64,000 nucleotides of DNA from Methylopumilus sp009926035. Its GTDB lineage: Bacteria; Pseudomonadota; Gammaproteobacteria; Burkholderiales; Methylophilaceae. The translations under genes and the position numbers were made by a program. The DNA lies in NCBI GenBank assembly GCA_041165405.1, contig JBEANL010000004.1:1-64000 (forward strand), given 5' to 3'. Positions 8,774 through 16,978 of this stretch are shown here, piece after piece. The number at the start of each line of letters is the position of its first letter. Within the stretch, counting starts at the first letter, position 1. The notes beneath the pieces are model-generated. The model saw only the letters and a list, made by a program, of their open reading frames with translations. It made no database searches and had not been told where the DNA came from.

Positions 8774-9690
8774 TCAAATCTTTTTTGGTCTTCTAAAAAA
8801 ATTTCAATTAATTTACTCTTAATGAAAAGCGCTTCGTGCGCTTGATCAACTCTTAATTCAATCAGCATGTTTGTTTTCTCATCATTTTCATTAGCTGATC
8901 TCACTAGCTGACCAATTTCTTCACCATTGTTATTTAAGATCAGATCACCAGGATTAAGATCTGCCCTTGATTTAATAAAAGCGCGATACATCCGTCTTTT
9001 AACTTTGCCTAGGTAGTGTGTTCGAGCAACAATTTCTTGCCCTGTATAACAACCTTTTTTAAAATTAATACCTTCGATTAAGTCCATATTTAAAGATTGT
9101 GGAATAAATGCTTCTTGCGTATCTGGGTAAATATCAGGAATGCCATCTAAGATATTTAAATTATTCCAATCATCAAAACTCATCGGTGAATATTCAGAAA
9201 AGTTAAGCTTCATAAATTCATTTACTTTAGAAGTTTCTCCCATAAGTTGGTATCTATCATGATCTTTTCCTAAACGCATAACCATAATGTCATCTGATTG
9301 AATGATATCTAAATAATTTTTTGGAGGTTGAATGTTTTTTGTGAGAAGCGCTTTGGAGCTAACAAAACCGATACATGTGAATGTTTCATTGGCTAGCTTT
9401 AGGGATACTTTTGAGCGAAGAATATACATCTTAAGTTTTTGAAGTATAAATTCCTGAATGGAGCTATCTATTTGCATGTGGATGGATTCATGATCTAAAT
9501 AACACAACATAAAAGCTAGCATTCTACCCTTGGGGTTACAAAAGCCCGCGTATAGCGCTTTATTTTGCGAGACGAGATTAATATCTTGAGTCAATTGACC
9601 TTGCAAGAACTGAACCCGATCCTCACCTTCAACTTTTATCGTAGAGGTTTTATCAAGAATAATGAATTTATTTTCTACGCTTAATGACAT
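8770..9690 (-). CDS. ygfZ: YgfZ/GcvT-family folate-binding protein
   Basis: Tetrahydrofolate-dependent protein implicated in repair or maturation of certain Fe-S enzymes such as MiaB. The 306-residue protein contains the diagnostic motif KGCYTGQE (with the functional cysteine) followed by IVARTHYLGKVKRRMYR. Its start lies inside mxaL, overlapping it by 23 bases, so it is the seventh and last gene of the mxa transcription unit. That placement is unusual. A dedicated role in methanol dehydrogenase maturation would be speculation. Confidence 0.9.
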   Translation of the reverse strand: MSLSVENKFIILDKTSTIKVEGEDRVQFLQGQLTQDINLVSQNKALYAGFCNPKGRMLAFMLCYLDHESIHMQIDSSIQEFILQKLKMYILRSKVSLKLANETFTCIGFVSSKALLTKNIQPPKNYLDIIQSDDIMVMRLGKDHDRYQLMGETSKVNEFMKLNFSEYSPMSFDDWNNLNILDGIPDIYPDTQEAFIPQSLNMDLIEGINFKKGCYTGQEIVARTHYLGKVKRRMYRAFIKSRADLNPGDLILNNNGEEIGQLVRSANENDEKTNMLIELRVDQAHEALFIKSKLIEIFLEDQKRFD

Positions 9691-10642
9691 ATTGCTTTAT
9701 TTGTTTTATCGAAATAAATCGTAGACTAAAAATAATACCTGCGAGTGAGGCAAAAAACCATTTAAGATGAAAGTCAGCCGTATCTTGCCAGGCAGGCTTT
9801 TGTTTTTTCATCGCACTTAAGATATTTAAAATGGAATCACCTCTTACATAAATCCCATTAATTTGTTTTGTAATGTCTTTTAAGTAGGCTTCGTCTAGCT
9901 TAGACATATAGCGATCACTCTCGCCACCTGCTACATTGTCATCTCGAGTACCAATATTGGCCTCTGAGATTTGCGCAATACCTGGTTGTAATGCAAAGCT
10001 ATCATTAGCCCAATAGCCGATGAGTTGATTTTTGCCATCTAACTTTGGAATGGGCGCTCCTTTTAAACTTCCAATTCCAACAATTACCCAATCATTTCCG
10101 CCTTGGAATTGAGAAAGATCTCTTGTATTAAATGCGTGGAGCTTTGGAGCTTCTTCACCGTCAGTAAAATAAACGACTTGAGAATTTTCAGGAAAACTTC
10201 TAATTAAACGTGCTAGGTTAAAAAAAGATTCTCGAATACGTGAATTACCAGACCAACCGGAACGCCAATCCAAGTGGTCGATTGTGTCTTCAATAGCATC
10301 AAAATTTTCACAGACTTCAATGGGTGTATATGAAGCTGCCACACTCACACCTACAAACATACCAATACTCACTTTTGTGCCACAAGGAAGTTCAGACATA
10401 ATTTCATGAAGGCTATGCTTCATATATTCAAGTCTTGAGATGGGTTTATTCATAATAGACATATCAACCGTGTTCATGCTTTGAGAGATGTCTGTCACAA
10501 AGATATAGTTATAGATATTGTGTTTGAGTGGTATCGATGGATTAATAATTGCGAGCAGCATAAACCCAATCGATACTATAAGTGATAGGGTATTAAAATC
10601 GAGATTGGACCTCGATTTAATGTTCTCAAGCCACGCTTTCAT
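9668..10642 (-). CDS. mxaL: MxaL, methanol dehydrogenase maturation protein (vWA domain)
   Basis: Membrane-anchored von Willebrand A protein. In methylotrophs mxaACKL mutants fail to make active methanol dehydrogenase, and a role in calcium insertion has been proposed. The 324-residue product has an N-terminal membrane segment (about residues 18-36), a vWA domain with the metal site DISQS (Asp51, Ser53, Ser55) and YFTDGEE, and a C-terminal membrane segment (about 288-306). It follows mxaK by 4 bases and overlaps ygfZ. Identity rests on the vWA fold plus gene order; the order is what separates it from MxaC. Confidence 0.85.
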   Translation of the reverse strand: MKAWLENIKSRSNLDFNTLSLIVSIGFMLLAIINPSIPLKHNIYNYIFVTDISQSMNTVDMSIMNKPISRLEYMKHSLHEIMSELPCGTKVSIGMFVGVSVAASYTPIEVCENFDAIEDTIDHLDWRSGWSGNSRIRESFFNLARLIRSFPENSQVVYFTDGEEAPKLHAFNTRDLSQFQGGNDWVIVGIGSLKGAPIPKLDGKNQLIGYWANDSFALQPGIAQISEANIGTRDDNVAGGESDRYMSKLDEAYLKDITKQINGIYVRGDSILNILSAMKKQKPAWQDTADFHLKWFFASLAGIIFSLRFISIKQIKQYVIKRRK

Positions 10643-10646
10643 AGAT

Positions 10647-11201
10647 TTAAGGGAGGCCTACAGGAACATTACCTAGAATGAGTCCAGGTGAATCTGAATC
10701 GCCAACGCCAGGCGTTGGATTCGCAGGTAAAATCATAAGCACGCGATCAAGATTATGTTTTACATCCCATGCATGATTATCAATCTTAATTGATAGCATA
10801 TATGCCGCTTTTGCTTGTCTAAATAAATATTCTGTTTCATTTTTGACTGTCATGTCAGTACCGTTGATCGCCAATGCACGTTTAAAGAAAATATTACCAA
10901 TATTGTATTGAATGGCTGCTTTTTGAGAGGGCGAGGCTATCGGTAAAAGATTTGTAAAAAGAATATTGGCTTCTTTATATCTTTCTTTAGTTGTGAGCCA
11001 ATAAGCTGTTGCGTAACGAGCTTCAAAACTATTGATAAACTTACTAGGCGATTTACCTTCAGCAATATCTCGATTAAAGACTTGAATATTTTTTAATTCA
11101 ATCCATTGCTTTATAAATACACCAAGTGAAATTATGAGAAGCAGTACAAAAATCCAAGTGAGTTTTTTAGTGCTAAAAAGATTTTTTGTGATTAAAGCCA
11201 T
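10647..11201 (-). CDS. mxaK: MxaK, methanol dehydrogenase maturation protein
   Basis: A 184-residue protein with one N-terminal membrane segment (about residues 14-30) and a periplasmic region predicted to be helical and TPR-like (ARYATAYWLTTKERYKEANILF, AAIQYNIGNIFF). The C-terminus is glycine- and proline-rich. It lies between mxaC and mxaL, overlapping mxaC by 10 bases, exactly where mxaK is found in mxaRSACKLD clusters. The sequence alone is not very diagnostic; the call rests largely on position and topology. Membrane-anchored TPR scaffolds are typical partners of MoxR/vWA chaperone systems. Confidence 0.8.
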   Translation of the reverse strand: MALITKNLFSTKKLTWIFVLLLIISLGVFIKQWIELKNIQVFNRDIAEGKSPSKFINSFEARYATAYWLTTKERYKEANILFTNLLPIASPSQKAAIQYNIGNIFFKRALAINGTDMTVKNETEYLFRQAKAAYMLSIKIDNHAWDVKHNLDRVLMILPANPTPGVGDSDSPGLILGNVPVGLP

Positions 11202-12169
11202 GATCTCACCTCAATTAATTTAAGCATCAGTAAACCTATCATCATAAGAGCCGCAACGATAAAACAATGAGTTGAGTAATCTTGACCTGGAATTTTCTCA
11301 AAATATTTAATGGGTTTCTTTTCTTTTTGATTGATATCCTCGATGGCTTTTTGTAATGTTTTTGGATCTTCTGCTTCATAAGCTTGAAAGGGCGAATGAA
11401 GTGTTTTAAAAAATTCATTAAGCTCGATTTGCGGTGGTAGTGCCTCATCATCTCGCGCTTTATATGAAGTATTAAAAATACTGATACCTCCTGGTTGTCT
11501 TAATACGATCCAATAAAGACTAATTTTAAATCGGCCTAACCAATCCTTAATTTTTTCTTGAGTAGCAGCATCGATACGACCTGCTCCATCTGAAAGTAAA
11601 ATCATTACTCTCGAACCAGAGTCTGGTACTTTATTAAATAATTCAGCACCCGTCGTAAGACCACTACCAATATTGGTTTGAAATAATGCATTACCAGCCG
11701 TTGCTCTTACGGCTGAAATAACGGCATTTTTATTATCAGTCAGTGGCAAAACATACATGCCAGAATTACTAAATGAAACCATACCAATCATGTCGTTCGT
11801 TCTTGATTTTACAAAGTCAGTAATTAGTCTGGCGGCAGCAGCTGATTTCATTTCACCCACTTTGGATTGGTCGTTACCTGCAAAAGGATCATCCATACTC
11901 GCACTTCGATCTAATACCAAACCAATTTGAGCGCCTATACCTATTTTTTCAATTTCTTTTTGGCGGGAATGTGGTCCACTTAATCCAATAATGATTGCTA
12001 ATAAAATCATGGTTGCAATAAATTTTAAGATAATGGCCACAATTCTTGAGAGTCGATCTTTTGGAATCATTTCATTCCATGAGTAATACTGTATAGATGC
12101 TTCTTTAAAAAAAAGTGGAATAAAAGCTAAAGGAATAAACCATAAGACCCATGGAAATGAAAATGTCAT
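11192..12169 (-). CDS. mxaC: MxaC, methanol dehydrogenase maturation protein (vWA domain)
   Basis: Membrane-anchored vWA protein of 325 residues. It has two N-terminal hydrophobic segments (about 5-20 and 43-64), a vWA domain whose metal-ion-dependent adhesion site reads DRSAS (Asp87, Ser89, Ser91) with LLSDGAGRID further on, and a C-terminal membrane segment (about 303-318). This is the BatA/MxaC architecture. The start overlaps the mxaA stop by 4 bases (ATGA), showing tight coupling. It probably acts in the periplasm with MxaL on the methanol dehydrogenase apoenzyme. Confidence 0.85.
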   Translation of the reverse strand: MTFSFPWVLWFIPLAFIPLFFKEASIQYYSWNEMIPKDRLSRIVAIILKFIATMILLAIIIGLSGPHSRQKEIEKIGIGAQIGLVLDRSASMDDPFAGNDQSKVGEMKSAAAARLITDFVKSRTNDMIGMVSFSNSGMYVLPLTDNKNAVISAVRATAGNALFQTNIGSGLTTGAELFNKVPDSGSRVMILLSDGAGRIDAATQEKIKDWLGRFKISLYWIVLRQPGGISIFNTSYKARDDEALPPQIELNEFFKTLHSPFQAYEAEDPKTLQKAIEDINQKEKKPIKYFEKIPGQDYSTHCFIVAALMMIGLLMLKLIEVRSWL

Positions 12170-13164
12170 TTAGTTAAACCTGCCATAAGTGATTTTTTAT
12201 CCACAATAAGTTTTCTTTCGCAATCTCGACAATGCCGTGAGAAATCTTTAAGCCATTTAAGTATTTCATCATGATCATATTTTTTATTTGAAGTATTAAA
12301 AAAAACGAGTGTGGAAAGCTTAAAAAACTCACGTAGTTCAGTATCGATATTTTTAAATGATGGATTCTTAGCATAAAGATCATGAAGATTATCTGTAAAA
12401 AGTGTTTTTCCAATAACAAGATCAAAAGCACGATGCATGTCTGTGATTGCTTTTTGAATGGCAGTAGGAGTTGCCTTCATTTTATTGATTGAGCGATGGG
12501 TTCTTGCAAATACACCTCGAGCGTTTGGTAGCCATGCATATTGACTATAAATATAGATAAGACCTAATAAAGAAAGGAGTGCGATGATGCCCGAAATTTT
12601 TAGTATTTTCATAGGACTTTTCTCATCCATAAAAATGACGCCTCTTAATGGGCTCATATCCTGTTCAATTTTTATTGCACCGAAAATTGATAAAGGAGAT
12701 ATCGCAATTTGATATTCAGGGATTCTGTATTTAAAAACTTTCTTTTGGGGGTCATTTGGATTCAAGACTCGAATATATTCAGCCGGTAAGAATCCAGGTT
12801 TTGCGACTACATTGTTTGTAAAAATTTGATACGTAAGATCCATGATTAATGTGGAGGATGTTTTATCCTCTTTTAATACATGTTTCATTGCATCCAATAC
12901 AATGCCTAAATCCTGCCCTTTATATTTTCTTTCGTACCCTGGAATAGGTAAAGACTCTTTAATGAGAACATAGGGTTTTTTGATCGTAACTTCTACATGT
13001 CTTTCTGATTTATCCCCGACGGTATATCCAACTCGGTGAAGTGGCTCTTTTATTTTGATGGATATAATACCTTCTTGAATATCAGGCCACTCTTGCACAT
13101 CCAGCGCAAAACTAGAAACTGATAATAGAAGCATCCATAAAGAAATAAGATATTTCATAATCAT
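12166..13164 (-). CDS. mxaA: MxaA, methanol dehydrogenase maturation protein
   Basis: A 332-residue exported and membrane-anchored protein. It has a signal peptide (residues about 1-20, ending FALDVQEW), a periplasmic beta-rich region to about 185, one membrane segment (about 192-210, IIALLSLLGLIYIYSQYAW), and a cytoplasmic tail of about 120 residues. MxaA has been linked to calcium incorporation into methanol dehydrogenase in Methylobacterium. Two in-frame ATGs (13164 and 13158) are possible; the first overlaps the mxaS stop by one base and is preferred. Position between mxaS and mxaC supports the call. Confidence 0.82.
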   Translation of the reverse strand: MIMKYLISLWMLLLSVSSFALDVQEWPDIQEGIISIKIKEPLHRVGYTVGDKSERHVEVTIKKPYVLIKESLPIPGYERKYKGQDLGIVLDAMKHVLKEDKTSSTLIMDLTYQIFTNNVVAKPGFLPAEYIRVLNPNDPQKKVFKYRIPEYQIAISPLSIFGAIKIEQDMSPLRGVIFMDEKSPMKILKISGIIALLSLLGLIYIYSQYAWLPNARGVFARTHRSINKMKATPTAIQKAITDMHRAFDLVIGKTLFTDNLHDLYAKNPSFKNIDTELREFFKLSTLVFFNTSNKKYDHDEILKWLKDFSRHCRDCERKLIVDKKSLMAGLTK

Positions 13165-14024
13165 TAAGCGCCTACGAATTGATTAAAGTATTCGGTCATT
13201 TTAGTTGCATTAAAATAGTCATCTACAAAAAAAGGTGGAATGTCAAAATTCATAAATGCTTTTGTAATGACAGCACGTCTTTTCTCAAATGAATCCACAA
13301 TTTTTTCTTTCAGTTCTTTTCTTAAAAAAAGTGTATTTTTTTTACCACTTTCAGGATCGGTAATGGTGACAATGCCAAAATCAGGAAGATTGATGTATTC
13401 TTTTTTATCCCACAAAACCACAGGCACTACATGGTGCCTCATGAGATTAGATAAACAATTTTCCAATTCAACTTCTGGCATGTGAAAGTCTGATATAAAG
13501 AAAATAAGTGAACGTTCACGAGGCATGTATTGATAGAGGTCTTTGATTGCACGATTCGATTTATCTGTAGATGTAAACTTTTTAAGTTCGTGAATAAGTG
13601 TTAATGCGTGTTGTGATCTAAATGATAGGGGCGCTAACCAATCTTCTCTAATTTCATCATCAAAACCAATGAGTCCTAAAGCGTCATGACGATCGATGAC
13701 TGAATGAGCTATGGATTGGGCGACTTCAGCAGCTAAATTAATTTTTTTATTTTTTCCACCAAAATTCATACTTGCAGATAAATCACAGACAATCATGACA
13801 GGTGTTGCACTTCGTTGATTAAATATTTTGACGTGAATCTCACCTAAAGGATCTCGAATCGATTGGCGAATATCAATGCGCCTTGGATCAGGATATGAAA
13901 GAAGTGTCGTGTGCCCTGCAAACTCAATACCCATTCCTCTTTGGTTACTTTTATGGCGACCAGGATGCTTGCCTTTAGATTTCCAGCCAATGTGGTAATC
14001 AAATAATGGGGTGGATTGAACCAT
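13164..14024 (-). CDS. mxaS: MxaS, DUF58/vWA-like protein
   Basis: Cytoplasmic DUF58-type protein of 286 residues with no obvious membrane segment. The N-terminal part carries the DUF58 feature IDIRQSIRDPLGEIHVKIF, followed by a vWA-like core with DLSAS (Asp81, Ser83, Ser85) and FFISDFHMPEVE. DUF58 proteins almost always accompany MoxR ATPases and are thought to be their adaptors. It follows mxaR by 4 bases. The call as MxaS rests on family plus gene order R-S-A-C-K-L. Confidence 0.85.
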   Translation of the reverse strand: MVQSTPLFDYHIGWKSKGKHPGRHKSNQRGMGIEFAGHTTLLSYPDPRRIDIRQSIRDPLGEIHVKIFNQRSATPVMIVCDLSASMNFGGKNKKINLAAEVAQSIAHSVIDRHDALGLIGFDDEIREDWLAPLSFRSQHALTLIHELKKFTSTDKSNRAIKDLYQYMPRERSLIFFISDFHMPEVELENCLSNLMRHHVVPVVLWDKKEYINLPDFGIVTITDPESGKKNTLFLRKELKEKIVDSFEKRRAVITKAFMNFDIPPFFVDDYFNATKMTEYFNQFVGA

Positions 14025-14028
14025 AGAA

Positions 14029-15045
14029 TTAAGGTGCGTTGATGACGTTTAAAATACCATTGGTTAAATCACGCGCAATGATTGTTCTTCTCATTTCATA
14101 GACAGGATTAAATACGAGTCGATGCGCGATGGTTTCGTGGAATACTGCATGAATATCTGCAGGGGTTACTGAAGTTCGATCATTAAGCCATGCATTTACA
14201 CGCGCTGCTTTCATCATCATACTCATACCGCGCGGGCTAGCGCCTGATACGATGAGTCGATTCATATCAATATCAGATAACTTAATGCCGTAATCGCCAG
14301 GATTTTTTGTAGCCTTCCATAAACGTAATGCATAATTTTTTAAAGCATCTGTAGCTTTAATATTTTCTTGAATCGTTTCTGAAAGTTCATTGAGTTTATT
14401 GAATTTAATAAGATCAGGCTTGACTTCTTCAATAAGTTTATCTGCGTTATGGAATTTAGTTTCAAAGACCAAGTCCTTCATCATCTGGTCAGCTTTTGGA
14501 ATGAGAATGGGTATTTCCATCATAAAACGGTCGCGCGCTGCTGAAGGGATTTCAAATGTTTCTTCACGTTCTACTTGGTTTCGATCGGCGAATACCACCA
14601 TGTGAGGAAAGTGATGTTCTTTATTAAATGCAGATAATGTTTTTTCCGCCATGATTCTTAAGAGTAATGAATGTACCTGTGGTCTTGCACGATTAATTTC
14701 GTTGAAAAAGAAAATAGATAAATCACTGCCTGACATCAAAATAGGGCCCGGGCTTACATGTGGCTTTCCATCTTCGCCGAGATATGTGTGATAGATCAGA
14801 TCATTTGGCATAAGATCAATCGTACCTTCGATACGTTGGTAGCCACCACCAATGGCACGAGTAAAGGCTTTGAGGAGTGTCGTTTTTCCAACGCCTACAT
14901 CACCTTCAAGAAGAACGTGACCACGCGAAAAAATTGAAGTGGTAATAAGCCTGACAGGACTTTCTTGTCCTACGATAACTTTATTAATTTCTGCTTCAAG
15001 TTTGACTGCAAGCTTTCTCCAGTCGGCCAGATTTTGGTCGCTCAT
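14029..15045 (-). CDS. mxaR: MxaR, MoxR-family AAA+ ATPase
   Basis: Chaperone-like AAA+ ATPase that starts the methanol dehydrogenase maturation operon. The 338-residue product has Walker A GDVGVGKT (48-55), a Walker B region IFFFNEINRARPQVH in which the usual Asp is Asn115 (AAC codon) next to Glu116, and the arginine-finger/sensor region AARDRFMMEIPI and SGASPRGMSMMMKAARV. The start has a good AGGGA ribosome binding site. A predicted promoter overlapped by an inverted repeat lies just upstream. MoxR ATPases with vWA partners act in metal insertion into periplasmic or cytoplasmic enzymes. Confidence 0.88.
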   Translation of the reverse strand: MSDQNLADWRKLAVKLEAEINKVIVGQESPVRLITTSIFSRGHVLLEGDVGVGKTTLLKAFTRAIGGGYQRIEGTIDLMPNDLIYHTYLGEDGKPHVSPGPILMSGSDLSIFFFNEINRARPQVHSLLLRIMAEKTLSAFNKEHHFPHMVVFADRNQVEREETFEIPSAARDRFMMEIPILIPKADQMMKDLVFETKFHNADKLIEEVKPDLIKFNKLNELSETIQENIKATDALKNYALRLWKATKNPGDYGIKLSDIDMNRLIVSGASPRGMSMMMKAARVNAWLNDRTSVTPADIHAVFHETIAHRLVFNPVYEMRRTIIARDLTNGILNVINAP

Positions 15046-15084
15046 ATCGAATCCCTAATAGATGAAATTGTTAGTTGAGTGTTT

Positions 15085-15103
15085 TACTATGACTTTCATA
15101 GTA
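15085..15103. promoter_or_regulatory. Perfect inverted repeat overlapping the predicted mxaR -10
   Basis: Perfect 8-base inverted repeat with a 3-base centre: TACTATGA, ctt, TCATAGTA. On the minus strand its end supplies a TACTAT -10 (15098-15103), spaced 17 bases from TTTACC (15121-15126) as a -35. An operator over the mxaR promoter is an inference; no known regulator site is matched. Confidence 0.4.
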
Positions 15104-15149
15104 GCTTAATAATTTATAAGGGTAAATAGATAAAAATACGATAAAATAC

Positions 15150-15165
15150 TTGTGTTTTCACACAA
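15150..15165. promoter_or_regulatory. Palindrome TTGTGT-N4-ACACAA upstream of fabA
   Basis: Perfect 6-base half sites around a 4-base centre in the shared mxaR-fabA region, directly downstream of a TAAAAT (15142-15147) that could be the fabA -10. It does not resemble the E. coli FadR or FabR operators as I know them. A regulator-binding role is inferred from symmetry and position only. Confidence 0.35.
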
Positions 15166-15205
15166 AAAATTTTCACAATCTTTTTATCAGTAGCTCATAA
15201 ACTCA

Positions 15206-15721
15206 ATGTCTAAAAAAAATAGCTATACAAAAGAAGAGCTTTTGTCTTGCGGTCGAGGAGAGATGTTTGGCCCTGGCAACGCGCAACTTCCATTACCTCC
15301 CATGCTTATGTTTGATCGTATCGTTTCCATTACAGACGAGGGTGGCGAATACGGCAATGGACAAATTATTGCTGAACTAGATGTCAATAAAGACCTTTGG
15401 TTCTTTGGCTGTCATTTTGAGGGGGATCCTGTCATGCCGGGCTGTCTCGGTCTTGATGCGATGTGGCAATTAGTTGGTTTCTATTTGGGCTGGAAAGGTG
15501 GCCTAGGTCGAGGTCGTGCACTGGGCGGCGGCGAAATTAAGTTCACAGGACAAGTATTACCTACAGCTAAAAAAATTACCTATGTTATTGATTTAAAAAG
15601 AGTAATTATGCGTAAACTTATTATGGGAATTGCTGATGCTAAAATGTCAGTCGATGGTCGAGAGATTTACCATGCTAAAGATTTGCGTGTTGGTTTATTC
15701 ACGCGTACTGATAATTTTTGA
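15206..15721 (+). CDS. fabA: 3-hydroxydecanoyl-ACP dehydratase/isomerase FabA
   Basis: Dehydrates beta-hydroxyacyl-ACPs and isomerises trans-2- to cis-3-decenoyl-ACP, the branch point of anaerobic-type unsaturated fatty acid synthesis. The 171-residue length equals that of the E. coli protein. The catalytic histidine lies in FFGCHFEGDPVMPGCLGLDAM, and WQLVGFYLGW follows, the FabA rather than the FabZ pattern. fabB follows 24 bases later, the standard FabA-FabB pairing. It diverges from mxaR across a 160-base region with two palindromes. Confidence 0.96.
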   Translation: MSKKNSYTKEELLSCGRGEMFGPGNAQLPLPPMLMFDRIVSITDEGGEYGNGQIIAELDVNKDLWFFGCHFEGDPVMPGCLGLDAMWQLVGFYLGWKGGLGRGRALGGGEIKFTGQVLPTAKKITYVIDLKRVIMRKLIMGIADAKMSVDGREIYHAKDLRVGLFTRTDNF

Positions 15722-15745
15722 TTGTTATTCAATGGGAGGCGACGC

Positions 15746-16978
15746 ATGACCCGTCGTGTTGTTGTTACTGGATTAGGGATTGTATCTAGCCTAGGTAATA
15801 ATAAAAAAGAAGTTCAAGATAGCTTATATCATGCTCGATCTGGCATTACATTTCAGCCAGATTATGCTGCCATGGGATTACGCTCTCATGTGGCAGGCTC
15901 CATCAAAAATCTTAATCTCGAAGAATTAATCGATCGCAAATTATTCCGTTTTATGGCGAAAGGCCATGCTTACGCTTGGCTTGCCATGCAAGAAGCGATC
16001 GTAGATTCAGCCTTGTCCGAAGCCATGGTCTCAAATATTCGCACCGGCTTGATTGTGGGCGCAGGCGGCGCTTCACATGAAAGTATTTTAGACGGCATAG
16101 ATACTATACGAGAAAAAGGAATTCGACGTGTAGGCCCATACATGGTCACTAAAGCTATGGCGAGTGGCGTTTCAGCATGTCTTGCAACGGGTGCCAAAAT
16201 TAAAGGTGTGAATTATGCAATTACTTCTGCATGTTCAACCAGCGCTCATTGTATTGGCGCAGGCGTTGAACAAATTCAATTAGGTAAACAAGATATTATT
16301 TTTGCAGGCGGCGCTGAAGAAGAGCATTGGACACTTTCTTTCATGTTCGATGGTATGGGAGCTCTCTCAAGCAAATACAATGAGACTCCAGAGAAAGCCT
16401 CGCGCACTTATGATGTGAATCGAGACGGTTTTGTGATCTCAGGTGGTGGCGGTATTTTGGTTCTAGAAGAATATGAGCATGCAAAAGCACGCAATGCAAA
16501 AATTTATGCAGAAGTCGTAGGTTACGGCGCCACATCTGATGGTTATGATATGGTAGCTCCAAGTGGCGAAGGTGCTGAGCGATGTATGACGCTTGCGCTC
16601 CAAGGTATCGACCATGTTGATTATATGAATACACATGGTACAAGTACTCCTGTAGGTGATGTCAAAGAACTTGAAGCAATACGCGCTGTATTTGAAGGCG
16701 GTAAATATGGCCCTATGCCACATATTGCCTCGACAAAATCTTTATCTGGCCACGCATTAGGTGCAGCTGGCGTCAATGAAGCGATCTATAGTCTTATCAT
16801 GATGGAAAATAAATTTATTGCGCCATCAGTGAATATTGAAGAACTAGATCCTTTAGCTAAAGATCTTCCTATCGTGACGAAACGCATTGATAATATTGAA
16901 GTGAAAACGGCGATTTCAAATAGCTTTGGTTTTGGCGGCACAAATGCCTGCCTTGTATTCTCAACAAAAAATCTTTAA
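15746..16978 (+). CDS. fabB: 3-oxoacyl-ACP synthase I FabB
   Basis: Elongates acyl-ACPs and is needed with FabA for unsaturated fatty acids. The 410-residue protein starts MTRRVVVTGLGIVSSLG. It has the nucleophile cysteine in ITSACSTSAHCIG and the histidines in NTHGTSTPVGD and STKSLSGHALGAAG. I placed the start at 15746, because a strong GGGAGG ribosome binding site sits just before it; the frame is open from 15722 (TTG) but lacks such a site there. The stop interlocks with the facing gene in bases 16975-16978. Confidence 0.96.
   Translation: MTRRVVVTGLGIVSSLGNNKKEVQDSLYHARSGITFQPDYAAMGLRSHVAGSIKNLNLEELIDRKLFRFMAKGHAYAWLAMQEAIVDSALSEAMVSNIRTGLIVGAGGASHESILDGIDTIREKGIRRVGPYMVTKAMASGVSACLATGAKIKGVNYAITSACSTSAHCIGAGVEQIQLGKQDIIFAGGAEEEHWTLSFMFDGMGALSSKYNETPEKASRTYDVNRDGFVISGGGGILVLEEYEHAKARNAKIYAEVVGYGATSDGYDMVAPSGEGAERCMTLALQGIDHVDYMNTHGTSTPVGDVKELEAIRAVFEGGKYGPMPHIASTKSLSGHALGAAGVNEAIYSLIMMENKFIAPSVNIEELDPLAKDLPIVTKRIDNIEVKTAISNSFGFGGTNACLVFSTKNL

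Noticed and set aside
12197..12205. Perfect DnaA box TTATCCACA inside mxaA
   Set aside because: It is single, within a coding region (the VDK codons), with no second box nearby. It shows that isolated boxes occur by chance in this AT-rich DNA.
16341..16723. Overlapping minus-strand open frames inside fabB
   Set aside because: They are antisense to a strongly conserved gene, with unusual His/Tyr/Cys-rich composition and no start signals.
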